From assembly GCF_014131735.1 (NCBI RefSeq), contig NZ_CP039121.1:310001-374000 (forward strand): DNA of 64,000 nucleotides, given 5' to 3'. A model generated the notes under the pieces. It was not told the DNA's origin and did no database searches. It saw nothing but the letters and a program-made list of their open reading frames with translations. How positions within the stretch are numbered: position 1 is the stretch's first letter; the number at the start of each line of letters is the position of its first letter. Origin of the DNA: Lactiplantibacillus plantarum. GTDB lineage: Bacteria > Bacillota > Bacilli > Lactobacillales > Lactobacillaceae. Shown here one piece after another: positions 9,642 through 18,541 of the stretch. The position numbers and the translations under genes were made by a program.

Positions 9642-11333
9642 ATGACGAAGACAGTTGAAATGGTGATTACTGGTGCACAAGTGTTAAACGTTTATACCCG
9701 TGAATTTGAAGCCACCAGTTTGTGGATCGATCACGGCCGGATTATTAGTAACTTGCGTGACGAGCCGTACATAGCGGCCCAGCATGTCGATGCGACCGGT
9801 CAGTGGATCGTTCCCGGCATGATCGATGCACATGTGCATATGGAGAGTTCGATGGTGGCACCTAGCGAGTTGGGAAAAGTCTTACTACAGCACGGCGTCA
9901 CGACAATTGCGACTGATCCACATGAACTTGCCAATGTTGCGGGTATTGCTGGCATTCAGTACCTAATTGATGATGCGCGCCAAACACCACTAGATGTCTG
10001 TTTTATGCTACCGTCATCGGTACCGTGTGTTCCCTTTGATGATAACGGGGCAACGCTACATGCTGCTGACTTGCGCCCACTTTACCAACAGTCGGAGGTT
10101 CGGGGACTGGCGGAAGTAATGGACTATGGGGCCGTTGCGCGTGGTGATACTGACACCCTGGCTAAAATTAGTGATGCCTATGCGTATGGCTATCATGCGG
10201 ATGGTCACGCTGCCGGTTTGAATGCGCACCAGCTCAATGTGATGCGCAATGCGGGACTGGATACTGATCATGAATGTATGACAGTGGCGGAAGCACAGGA
10301 TCGTGTGCGGGCTGGTATGGCTGTTTTCTTGCGTGAAGGGACGGTTGAACGCGATGTTTTGCCGACGATTGGTGCAGTGACCGAAGCTAATGCTAGCCGG
10401 TTTGCTTTTTGTACGGATGATAAGACGATTAGTGACTTGCTCACAGAAGGGTCGATTGATTATAACGTGCGCCTAGCGATGCAGAGCGGGATGCGTCCTG
10501 AACTTGCCTACACATTGGCTAGTCTCAACGGCGCGATGGCGCATCGTTTAAGTGATCGAGGCAGTCTGTCAGCCGGGCAGTTGGCAGATTTAGTGGTCTT
10601 AGATGATCTCGAACACGTTAGGATTGCGCGGACGATGAAGCGGGGACAGTGGATATTACCAAGCACGACAAAACCATTGCCGTTTACTGCAACGCGTGTT
10701 CAGCACCATGCACAACTAGCCGACTTCCAATTACCACTAGCGACCGGGTTGGCAAATGTAATTGGTGTGCAGCCGAACCATATCGAGACGGATCACTTAA
10801 CACTCCCGATTGATGCAACGCAGAATTTTGAAGCGGATTGCCAACGTGATATTCTCAAAATGGTTGTCATCGAGCGCCATCATAACACGGGCAAGGTGGG
10901 CGTCGGCTTAGTTCATGGCTTCGCACTTAAACAGGGAGCTATCGCTGGTACGGTGGCGCATGATGCTCATAATATTGTTGCGGTCGGAACGTCGGATGCT
11001 GCAATTTTACGGGCGGTAGCCCAGATTACCCAAGATAACGGGGGAATTGCGGTCGTTGACGATGAACAAGTGCTAGCGACCATGCCGCTTGCCATTGGGG
11101 GCTTGCTGTCTGCAGCGAGCTATCAAAAAGTTGCTGAACAGTTGGCCGAACTTAAACGAGCGTATGAGGTCATTAGCGAGCGGCCACTTAGCTTTGATCC
11201 GTTCATTACGCTATCGTTTTTGACATTACCCGTGATTCCAACGTTGAAGTTAACGGCACGGGGGTTATTCGATTACGCGACCTTTGACTTTATTCCAGTT
11301 GCGATTCAGGATAACCAGCGCCAAACAGTTTAA
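9642..11333 (+). CDS. ade: Adenine deaminase
   Basis: 563 residues, the usual size of AdeC. It hydrolyses adenine to hypoxanthine and ammonia in purine salvage. PGMIDAHVHMESS carries the HxH metal ligands, TIATDPHELANVAG and GYHADGHAAG add further metal and substrate ligands, and FCTDDKT supplies the catalytic Asp. The C-terminal part holds the AdeC-specific HHNTGKVGVG and the DDEQVLATMPL block. The ATG at 9642 follows GAGGAGAAAATAACG; the frame is open further upstream, but that part overlaps the terminator hairpin. The guanine-class riboswitch upstream would shut the gene down when guanine or hypoxanthine, its own product, is plentiful. Confidence 0.95.
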   Translation: MTKTVEMVITGAQVLNVYTREFEATSLWIDHGRIISNLRDEPYIAAQHVDATGQWIVPGMIDAHVHMESSMVAPSELGKVLLQHGVTTIATDPHELANVAGIAGIQYLIDDARQTPLDVCFMLPSSVPCVPFDDNGATLHAADLRPLYQQSEVRGLAEVMDYGAVARGDTDTLAKISDAYAYGYHADGHAAGLNAHQLNVMRNAGLDTDHECMTVAEAQDRVRAGMAVFLREGTVERDVLPTIGAVTEANASRFAFCTDDKTISDLLTEGSIDYNVRLAMQSGMRPELAYTLASLNGAMAHRLSDRGSLSAGQLADLVVLDDLEHVRIARTMKRGQWILPSTTKPLPFTATRVQHHAQLADFQLPLATGLANVIGVQPNHIETDHLTLPIDATQNFEADCQRDILKMVVIERHHNTGKVGVGLVHGFALKQGAIAGTVAHDAHNIVAVGTSDAAILRAVAQITQDNGGIAVVDDEQVLATMPLAIGGLLSAASYQKVAEQLAELKRAYEVISERPLSFDPFITLSFLTLPVIPTLKLTARGLFDYATFDFIPVAIQDNQRQTV

Positions 11334-11420
11334 GTACAATCGTTCGGTGACTGAAATTAGGCTATGATGTGTCTGCTACTGAACAACGATGTAGTTTAAG
11401 GCTTGTGCCGAAATATGTTT

Positions 11421-11468
11421 AAAGCCCCGCAATAGCTAAACGTTTTAGTTAGCTGCTGCGGGGCTTTT
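11421..11468. terminator. Bidirectional terminator between ade and the DUF2325 gene
   Basis: AAAGCCCCGCA pairs with TGCGGGGCTTT, with A and T runs on the two sides, between convergent genes. Confidence 0.85.
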
Positions 11469-11496
11469 ACTGTGGTTTTAATGGGCTAAATGGCTG

Positions 11497-12681
11497 CTAC
11501 TGTGAAGCGTCATTAATGCGGGGGTAGCTAATGGGATTGCCACTCTCATAAGCGGGAAGATCAGCGATTCCGCGGTAAACGGCTCGTTCAATCTGCTGCA
11601 GCCCGCCGCCATCAGCAATCGTCATTTTAATACCGTAATGCTTGACAGCTTTATTCAGTGTTTTGGAAGTGGCGTGTTTATTCTGATTCTGAATCATGAC
11701 CACGAGGTCTGCTTGACCGATTTGCCGGTAATAGAAGTTGGTGCTATTACTGTGTTTAAAAGCATCAATCAATAAGGTGTGCCCGTTGTGCTCATCAATG
11801 AGTTGCGTGATCTGTGTTCGGCGCGTACCAACGTCGCCCATGACGATGGCAACTGTTTTTTCGTGCAGATCAAAGTCTAAGGTGCGCAGCGTCACTGGCA
11901 CGGTGGTTGTGTGGATAGTGGCCTTTTTAGCTGGTTTGGCTGCTTTATTCGAGGTCGGTTGACTCGAACTATGATGAACGTAACGAATAACCACCTTCTC
12001 AGGCCGCTCCTTATACCAAGCTAGGTCGACTAATTGACCATTACTGATGCGCTGATACTGCGCTTCTTGACTAGTGAACGTAACATCGTTCATTGCCGGA
12101 TTGAGCGACGATAAGGTTGTGCCGTTATAATCTTGTTCGATGTGATAAGTATCATCGGTGTCTTGATAATGAACAACGAAAAATGCTGCGACAGTAATCG
12201 GATCCGCTGTAGTAGCGTGACTAACGATTTTATCAATATAAGGTTGTCGATGTTGCCGTAAATTTTGTTCTAACAGGACCTGATCATCGTGGTGAATCAC
12301 CAGTTGTCGGGCCAAAATTTCATCGTAGTGGTAGCGTGGTGTGCCGGTCGGATCATTGGGGTCGACTAAATCAAACCCCTTTAAATCGCGCTTTACTTGC
12401 ATGATTGTTTGCCCATTGGATTGTGCAGAAGTTGTTTTGACGGATGATGATGAATCTTCCGCGTTTGCTTGCGTAGCGTGGCCGCTGGTCTCATTGTGTG
12501 CGTTACTAGTGGCTAGTCTAGCTATGCGTGCATTATCCGAATCTACGATGGTATCAGGATCAAGCGCCAGGTTTAAGATTTCCTGAATCGCTTTGGCACC
12601 CTTGGCGAGGCCTTCATCGGTAGGTTGAATCATGGTCAATGTTCGGGCAATGGCGGTACGATAATCGCGATATTTTTTCAA
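11497..12681 (-). CDS. DUF2325-containing protein of unknown function
   Basis: 394 residues. The C-terminal 100 residues are a DUF2325 domain: VAIVMGDVGTRRTQI, a long variable middle, then ADLVVMIQNQNKHATS and HYGIKMTIADGGGLQQIERA. DUF2325 has a Rossmann-like fold and occurs alone or fused to other modules; its role is not established. The middle part is rich in Ser, Thr and His and looks like a linker. The frame runs up to an ATG at 12726, but a strong GGAGG lies inside that extension, seven bases before a TTG at 12681-12679 (protein KKYRDYRTA). TTG is therefore the likely start. It is transcribed alone. Confidence 0.7.
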   Translation of the reverse strand: MKKYRDYRTAIARTLTMIQPTDEGLAKGAKAIQEILNLALDPDTIVDSDNARIARLATSNAHNETSGHATQANAEDSSSSVKTTSAQSNGQTIMQVKRDLKGFDLVDPNDPTGTPRYHYDEILARQLVIHHDDQVLLEQNLRQHRQPYIDKIVSHATTADPITVAAFFVVHYQDTDDTYHIEQDYNGTTLSSLNPAMNDVTFTSQEAQYQRISNGQLVDLAWYKERPEKVVIRYVHHSSSQPTSNKAAKPAKKATIHTTTVPVTLRTLDFDLHEKTVAIVMGDVGTRRTQITQLIDEHNGHTLLIDAFKHSNSTNFYYRQIGQADLVVMIQNQNKHATSKTLNKAVKHYGIKMTIADGGGLQQIERAVYRGIADLPAYESGNPISYPRINDASQ

Positions 12682-12726
12682 ATTAGGACCTCCGTTATTA
12701 TTTAGTAAATTGGTCAGCGCAGACAT

Positions 12727-13167
12727 GGTTCTGTGCTGACCAAAAAGATATTTGGTACAGGGTCAGGTCATAACCAACGATATGTATGTGTTAATACCAC
12801 GAGCCAAAATGATTGTGTTATGCTGGTTTAAAGAACCAAGTAGGTCATCAATTGCCAGTACTTATCAACTATTGTGCCATAGATTGTGGCTGGACGGGTA
12901 TAAAAAAACAATAAAAACGAGTTAGTGAAGTTTTTTCAAGATTAGCTGAGCTTTAGCGCAAGTATTGGCTGATTGGAACAATGGTAATTGTTGTGAAAGG
13001 TCGGCTTACTAACACAGCAATGGTCAATTGAATTGGCTTTACGGGTGATTACTTATAAAATGATATAGCGGCTATCAAACGACAACGAGTGCGTTGACTT
13101 GTTTGTGGATTGCAATAGTCGAACATCACATTCAGGATAAGTGGGAATGAAGTTGGAGGCGCAGCAG
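12727..13167. other. Gene-free stretch between divergent genes
   Basis: About 440 bases, AT-rich in the middle, with no frame longer than a few tens of codons. It should contain the outward promoters of the two flanking genes. No riboswitch, tRNA or repeat could be recognised. Confidence 0.5.
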
Positions 13168-13836
13168 ATGGCAACAGTTAGATTTGAGAATAAACGGGTC
13201 AATATGAGCAAACTCAGTCAGTTTGGATTTGAACCCAATCAGAATGGTCAGTATCAGTTCCGAACTTTAATTATGCAAGGCCAATTTGAAATGATAATCG
13301 AGTTGAACACTGATGGCAGTCTGAACACGACATTAACGGATACGACGACTAGTGAAGTATATGTTTTACACATGACATCCCAAGCCCATGGTCAGTTTGT
13401 AGGTCAAGTAGCGCAGGCCTATCAAGATATTTTATACAACATCGAACAGCATTGTTACGATAATGACGTCTTCCAATCGACCCCGGAGCGTAAGCTGATT
13501 GCGCAAGTCAAAGCTGCTTATGGTGACGATCTTGAGTTCTTGTGGCCTAAATTTCCACAAAACGCGGTTTGGCGACGCTCAGACACGCACAAATGGTATG
13601 GCGCATTATTGACGGTAACTTCCGATAAACTGGCATTGCCGGGCGCAACACATGTTGTGACGGTATTAGATTTGCGAGCGCGCCCAGAAGACTTATCTAT
13701 GCTGATTGATGGACAACATTATTTACCGGGCTATCATATGAATAAGAAACATTGGTATTCAATTTTGCTTGATGATGTGGTACCACTTGCCACGATTATG
13801 GACGACGTAAAAGTTAGTTATATGTTGGCCAAGTAA
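13168..13836 (+). CDS. MmcQ/YjbR-family protein with an extra N-terminal domain
   Basis: 222 residues. The C-terminal half matches the MmcQ/YjbR fold: YGDDLEFLWPKFPQNAVWRR, then KWYGALLTV, and YHMNKKHWYSILLDD, the family's double-wing end. The first 100 residues are a beta-rich companion domain often seen in two-domain YjbR proteins. YjbR proteins resemble DNA-binding folds, but their function is not established. The ATG at 13168 has GGAGG eight bases upstream, whereas an in-frame GTG at 13141 has no ribosome site, so the ATG was chosen. It is followed by its own terminator. Confidence 0.78.
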   Translation: MATVRFENKRVNMSKLSQFGFEPNQNGQYQFRTLIMQGQFEMIIELNTDGSLNTTLTDTTTSEVYVLHMTSQAHGQFVGQVAQAYQDILYNIEQHCYDNDVFQSTPERKLIAQVKAAYGDDLEFLWPKFPQNAVWRRSDTHKWYGALLTVTSDKLALPGATHVVTVLDLRARPEDLSMLIDGQHYLPGYHMNKKHWYSILLDDVVPLATIMDDVKVSYMLAK

Positions 13837-13890
13837 GGCTTGAATGTAAGTGGACGGTCTCACCCTAAACCGAAGCATTGAGCATTAACT

Positions 13891-13932
13891 AAAAAAATCG
13901 TTCCCAAGAAGACATCTGGGAACGATTTTTTT
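13891..13932. terminator. Bidirectional terminator
   Basis: AAAAATCGTTCCCA pairs with TGGGAACGATTTTT around a loop. It lies between convergent genes. Confidence 0.9.
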
Positions 13933-13979
13933 GATTAATGATTGGTAAAACCATCGTTAGTGACTATTAGATTGAATAA

Positions 13980-14159
13980 TTAGCGCGAGGCATGGTGCCG
14001 ACTGCGGTACCAATCGAAGGCGAGCGTTAATAGCATGTAAGCAAAATCAACGAGAATTGCTTCTTTTAGTGGTACGTTGAGTAAAACGACTGAAACGAAC
14101 GTTAAAACAACGACAAAAGTCAGTGCCGATTGTGCCCATCGTAAGAGCCATTCTGGCAT
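13980..14159 (-). CDS. Small two-helix membrane protein coupled to a P1B ATPase
   Basis: 59 residues with two hydrophobic segments (about 13-28 and 35-48) and a basic C-terminal tail (YRSRHHASR). The ATG at 14159 lies two bases after the ATPase stop, with AAGGATGTGAGC upstream as ribosome site, so the two genes are translationally coupled. A longer in-frame extension to 14246 would overlap the ATPase and is not needed. No family is recognised. A small partner or stabiliser of the metal pump is a reasonable guess from position only. Confidence 0.65.
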   Translation of the reverse strand: MPEWLLRWAQSALTFVVVLTFVSVVLLNVPLKEAILVDFAYMLLTLAFDWYRSRHHASR

Positions 14160-14161
14160 GG

Positions 14162-16006
14162 TTAGCTCACATCCTTTGTTATGGGAGTTGTGGTTGTTGA
14201 TGAGACTGATGATTGTGGCCGATCCCGTAATGCACGTAGCGCCCAAAGAATTGAGACCGTATCAACAACTTCTTGAAGCATAGCGCCAAAGAGTGCCGGA
14301 ATGATACCAGTGCTGGCAATCAACATCAAGATCGTACAGATAGCAATCCCAATCCAAACGGCTTGTTTAGCCACTTGCATGGTATCTTTAGCAATGCGCA
14401 CCGCCGTGACCACGCGACTAAGATCGTCTTTTAAGATGACGACGTCGGCCGATTCACTAGCAGCAGTTGAGCCATGGGCGCCCATGGCGATGCCGACGTC
14501 AGCAACAGCCAGGGAAGGCGCGTCGTTAACACCATCGCCAACCATGATAACGGGGCGTTCGCCCGCTGGTACAGCCTTTAAGTGGGCAATTTTATCTGCG
14601 GGTAGGAGGTCGGCAGCAACGGTATCGATACCGACATCGGCGGCAATATGATCAGCAATTGCCTGTTGGTCACCAGTAAGCATCATGACGTTTTGAACGC
14701 CCTCAGCGTGGAGTGCTTGAAGCGTGGCGGCTGCTTCGGGGCGGACATTGTCGATAAACGTGATGTAACCCGCGTACTGGTCATCAATGCCGACGTAGAT
14801 AGCAGTGGTAGCAAGTGGCTTGGCGGTTGTAGTCGGTGCGACGAATTTAAGTTTGCCCACTTTGACCTGTTGCTGCTCAATCGTTGCCGTGACCCCATTA
14901 CCCGTTACTTCTGCTAATTGTGTTGCCGGGCTGAGGCTAGTGGCACTCGCATACTTGACGAGTGAGCGGGCCAGAATATGACTTGAGTTTTGTTCAGCGC
15001 TCGCTGCGAGGTGCAAGATTTGTTCGGCAGTAAAACCAGGCTGAGGAACAATTTGGTTGACTGTTAATTGACCACTGGTAATGGTCCCCGTCTTATCAAA
15101 CGCGGCGGACTTAGCCGTAGATAACTTCTCCAACATGTCCCCAGTCTTGACCACGATTCCGTTCCGACTAGTTCGGCTCATCCCTGAGACGAGTGCAACG
15201 GGTGCGGCGAGAATCAGCGGGCAAGGTGAAGCCACTACGAGGACTTCTGCAAATCGGTGGGGATCACCGCTGAATGCCCAAGCTACTCCGGCAATGACGT
15301 ATGCTACCAAGGTGAATGGGACTGCATAGCGATCGGCCAGCCGTACGAATTTGGCTGGTCGTGATTCGGATTCTTTAACCAATTTGACTAACTGTTGGTA
15401 TTGACTATCAATGGCTAATTTATCAACAACCATTGTAACAGCACTATCGCCGTTGACCGCACCAGACATAATGTCATCGCCAACGTGCTTGTCGACTGGC
15501 TTAGATTCACCCGTCAATGAAGATTCATCAAAGAGTGCCGTTCCTTGAATAAGGTGACCGTCTACTGGAACTAGCTCACCAGGTTTGACGACTAGCTGAT
15601 CACCAATTTGGACATCTTCAACGGCAATATCTGTTAATTGGCCGGCGACTGAGCGGTGGGCAATACGTGGTGAATTATCGAGCAAGGCTTTCAATTCGGT
15701 ATTCGCTCGTTTGGCCGCATAATCTTCTAACGAGTCACCCCCAGTGAGCATAATTAGAACGACAAGGCTAGCCCAATATTCGCCGACAGCTAGTGTTGCC
15801 ACAATCGCCGTAATTGCTAATAAATCAACCCCGTACTTACCTGAACGTAAGGTTTTGATCATCTCAACTAACATTGATAAGGCCATAAGTGACCCCATTA
15901 ATGTAATGATGATTTGTGCTGCCAATTGGTAGTGCAAACCAAACTGTAAAATAACCGCAATGATACCGACGCTGACCGTTAAAATTAATTTATAGTAGTG
16001 CCGCAT
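14162..16006 (-). CDS. P1B-type heavy-metal ATPase with an SPC metal-site motif
   Basis: 614 residues. Order of parts: membrane helices at about 7-90, actuator domain with TGES at 165-168, helix 6 metal motif SPC at 260-262, phosphorylation site DKTGT at 304-308, nucleotide domain with SSHILARSL, MLTGD at 442-446 and GDGVNDAP at 490-497, then two last helices. It pumps a transition metal out of the cytosol at the expense of ATP. There is no N-terminal metal-binding domain. SPC instead of CPC is typical of the P1B-4-like group linked to cobalt, iron or zinc, but helix 8 here has QEVVD in place of the usual HEGGT-type motif. The start has an AAGGAGGGG ribosome site. Confidence 0.88.
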   Translation of the reverse strand: MRHYYKLILTVSVGIIAVILQFGLHYQLAAQIIITLMGSLMALSMLVEMIKTLRSGKYGVDLLAITAIVATLAVGEYWASLVVLIMLTGGDSLEDYAAKRANTELKALLDNSPRIAHRSVAGQLTDIAVEDVQIGDQLVVKPGELVPVDGHLIQGTALFDESSLTGESKPVDKHVGDDIMSGAVNGDSAVTMVVDKLAIDSQYQQLVKLVKESESRPAKFVRLADRYAVPFTLVAYVIAGVAWAFSGDPHRFAEVLVVASPCPLILAAPVALVSGMSRTSRNGIVVKTGDMLEKLSTAKSAAFDKTGTITSGQLTVNQIVPQPGFTAEQILHLAASAEQNSSHILARSLVKYASATSLSPATQLAEVTGNGVTATIEQQQVKVGKLKFVAPTTTAKPLATTAIYVGIDDQYAGYITFIDNVRPEAAATLQALHAEGVQNVMMLTGDQQAIADHIAADVGIDTVAADLLPADKIAHLKAVPAGERPVIMVGDGVNDAPSLAVADVGIAMGAHGSTAASESADVVILKDDLSRVVTAVRIAKDTMQVAKQAVWIGIAICTILMLIASTGIIPALFGAMLQEVVDTVSILWALRALRDRPQSSVSSTTTTPITKDVS

Positions 16007-16204
16007 GCAGTTCCCCTCCTTTTAGATGATAACGTTTTTTTACTTGTTACAAGAATAACATGAAATCGGTTTAATTGAAACAGATAAGAATGATTCTAAA
16101 CTAAAAAACTAATTATTACGAAAACTTTTAAAAAGTTTCAGAAAAAATATGGGTGCAAAACTCGTCTAATCCTTGACGGGTTAGGCCTCGACGGCTCAAA
16201 ATGG

Positions 16205-16776
16205 TTGATTTTACTTCTGATTTAATACTAGTATACTTATAAACGAACATCAGATATCAGAAAATACTGAAATCAGCATTTGTATAAGCCAACGTGCGCT
16301 GTGCAGGTGGTAACTTGTTACCCGGTACTAAGCGCTTTTTTGGTGCACCAAGCAATTAATCTAACAGTTGTGCGGTGGGCTTATCTGGTGATTCAAGGGG
16401 GTTATCTATTAGCAAGAGCAGTGTAACCATTAATCGTTACGTGGTGTGACGACGGTCGTGTGCTAAAGGCACGATGGTAATAGAAACACTAGCTAAACAA
16501 GATGAACACCAACGTCGATTAAGCAATTAAAAATCATTTGTCAGTATGGCGTTGTCCGGATTCAACCAACGGAAAGAAGGAAATTCTGCTACTGATTTTG
16601 AGTTAGCACAAACAGAATGCGGATGACAATGCCGGTCAAACCTGATACAGTCAGGGTGCTGAGTGCTCCGAGGATTAACTCGGAGGGGTGTACCGATTGC
16701 TAGTCGGAAATTTACGCGTGGGGACTACCATTGCTGGTAGGAAGAACCACGAATTTGATCTAAATATAGAGAGTAT
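16205..16776 (+). promoter_or_regulatory. Very long structured leader in front of the BCCT transporter
   Basis: A promoter-like TTGATT - 18 bp - TAGTAT (overlapping TATACT) lies at 16205-16237, giving a leader of about 530 bases before the BCCT ATG. It contains an intrinsic terminator at 16295-16341 and then a row of hairpins: CCTGA/TCAGG (near 16641), CTCCGAG/CTCGGAG (near 16666), CCGA/TCGG with loop TTGCTAG (near 16693), and CGTGG/CCACG closing an inner CTACCA/TGGTAG with loop TTGC (near 16717). No open frame runs through it. I could not match it to T-box, lysine, ydaO, M-box, TPP or purine motifs. It may be an unclassified cis-regulator. Confidence 0.5.
16295..16341 (+). terminator. Terminator inside the BCCT leader
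   Basis: GCGCT pairs with AGCGC around an inner GGTAAC/GTTACC hairpin, followed by TTTTTT. It lies more than 430 bases upstream of the next gene and downstream of no plus-strand gene, so it may be an attenuator or the end of a short RNA. Confidence 0.6.
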
Positions 16777-18444
16777 ATGCTCAGTAGCAGGTTTATTATT
16801 TTAAAAAGTAAGAATATTGATTGGTGGGTCTATTTACCAACAATTGGGCTCTTTGCGGCGGCTTCCGTTGTTTTATTAATGGGGGGCCATTCGCTGGAGA
16901 CGAGTTTAAGTGGCATCTTGAACTGGCTCACAAATAACATGAGCTGGCTTTATATGTCGGTATATGTGATCACTTTTATCTTTTTCATTTACTTAGGGTT
17001 TAGTAAGTTAGGGAAAACCAAACTTGGTGATCCTGATGACAAACCAGAATTTTCAACGTATCACTGGGGCAGTATGGTTTACGCGACCGGGATCGATGCC
17101 AGCATCTTAATGTTGAGCATGGTTGACCCGTTACGGTACCTCCAAAGCCCTTCATTCGGCGTCAAGCCGTTTTCAACTTCTGCATATAATTATGCGCACA
17201 TGCTGGGACAATTTAATTGGGGACCAATGGCGTGGATGATGTTTGCGCCAGCCACGATTGCAATTGCCTATGCAATGTATGTTAAACACATCAAGGTTCA
17301 GCGGCTCAGTGCCGCAATTTCAGTACTACAAGGTCCTGGTAAGGGTAAGCAAATTGCCCGGAACACGATTGATTTTCTCGTTATTATTGGGATTATGGGT
17401 GGTGTTGGTACTTCAGTCGGGATGGAAATCCCCGTCATTTCAAAAGTTTTGAGTGCCGTTACCGGGATTGCCGATACGATGACTTTAAAGTTAGGGTTAT
17501 TTGCCTTATTATTCGTAATTTTCGCCATGGCTGTTTTTAATGGTTTGAAGAAGGGAATCGGTCGGCTAAGTGCTGCCCATGTTTGGTTAGCGATTGGCTT
17601 CCTAATCGTTGTTTTAATTGTTGGCCCAACTTTGTATATTTTAAACTCAGAAACTAATAGTATTGGCTTGTTTGTCAATAAGTTTATTACGTTGAGCACG
17701 AATACTGCACCAAATGGTCACGCAACGGCCATGCAACGGCAGACGATCTTCTACTGGGGCTGGTGGTTATCCTTTATGCCAGTCATGGGCTTATTCATTG
17801 CCCGGATTTCTCGGGGCCGGACGATTCGTCAGGTACTCGGTGGTATGTTGCTATGGGGCTCATTAGGTTGTGTCAGTTTCTACGCCATCTTGGGTGGTTA
17901 TGCCTTATACTTGCAACGGATGGGCATCGTTAACTTAGTTCATATCTTAAATACGCAAGGACAAGCCGCTGTGATTGCAGCAGTATTGTCGACCTTACCA
18001 TTGAAGATGATTATGCTGGCTTTGTACTGCCTATCTTGCTTTATTTTCTTAGCAACGACGGTATCTTCATTTGCCTTCATTACCTCGTCATTTACTAGTA
18101 AAAAGTTGGCCGCGGGGGAACAACCAAGTCGTTTCAATCGGATGAGCTGGGTCGTTATCTTCCTAGTCTTCTCATTGGGGCTTGTCACGGTCGGTGGCTT
18201 TGAATCGATTCAGTCCATCTGTGCGATGTCTGGCTTCCCATTAACGATTGTCGCGCTCGTCTTACTGTACTCGATCCATCACGACTTAACGACTGATCCA
18301 GTCAAGGAAGCTGCGAAAGCCAATGCCAAAGCAGCTGAATTAGCACGCCGGAAACGGCTAGCACGTGACGTTGAAATCACAACTAAAACTGACTACGCAC
18401 GCGAACGGCGTACTGCACGGAAACGTGAAACGGAAGCCGATTAG
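16777..18444 (+). CDS. BCCT-family betaine/carnitine/choline transporter
   Basis: 555 residues with about 12 membrane helices and a charged C-terminal tail rich in Arg, Lys and Ala. IFYWGWWLSFMPVMGLFIAR followed by ISRGRTIRQV is the diagnostic BCCT segment in helix 8 and the next loop. GSMVYATGIDASILML is a diverged form of the glycine-rich helix that binds sodium and betaine. The family imports compatible solutes or exchanges carnitine-type compounds, often in osmotic stress; a basic C-terminal tail like this one acts as osmosensor in BetP. The ATG follows a weak AGAGAG site, so the structured leader may also act on translation. A terminator follows. Confidence 0.87.
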   Translation: MLSSRFIILKSKNIDWWVYLPTIGLFAAASVVLLMGGHSLETSLSGILNWLTNNMSWLYMSVYVITFIFFIYLGFSKLGKTKLGDPDDKPEFSTYHWGSMVYATGIDASILMLSMVDPLRYLQSPSFGVKPFSTSAYNYAHMLGQFNWGPMAWMMFAPATIAIAYAMYVKHIKVQRLSAAISVLQGPGKGKQIARNTIDFLVIIGIMGGVGTSVGMEIPVISKVLSAVTGIADTMTLKLGLFALLFVIFAMAVFNGLKKGIGRLSAAHVWLAIGFLIVVLIVGPTLYILNSETNSIGLFVNKFITLSTNTAPNGHATAMQRQTIFYWGWWLSFMPVMGLFIARISRGRTIRQVLGGMLLWGSLGCVSFYAILGGYALYLQRMGIVNLVHILNTQGQAAVIAAVLSTLPLKMIMLALYCLSCFIFLATTVSSFAFITSSFTSKKLAAGEQPSRFNRMSWVVIFLVFSLGLVTVGGFESIQSICAMSGFPLTIVALVLLYSIHHDLTTDPVKEAAKANAKAAELARRKRLARDVEITTKTDYARERRTARKRETEAD

Positions 18445-18480
18445 CGCTACTCAGTTGAACTAAATATATCAATTAAACTA

Positions 18481-18516
18481 GGCTCGTATTATGGATTTCC
18501 ATAATACGAGCCTTTT
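18481..18516 (+). terminator. Terminator of the BCCT gene
   Basis: GGCTCGTATTATGGA pairs with TCCATAATACGAGCC around a very short loop, followed by TTTT. Confidence 0.85.
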
Positions 18517-18541
18517 AAGATTGGCCCACCTGTTTGAAATA

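Noticed and set aside
16665-16705. GGGGTGTACC in the BCCT leader as a possible T-box
   Set aside because: The core is too far from GGTGGTACCGCG, and there is no T-run terminator after it and no specifier loop before it.
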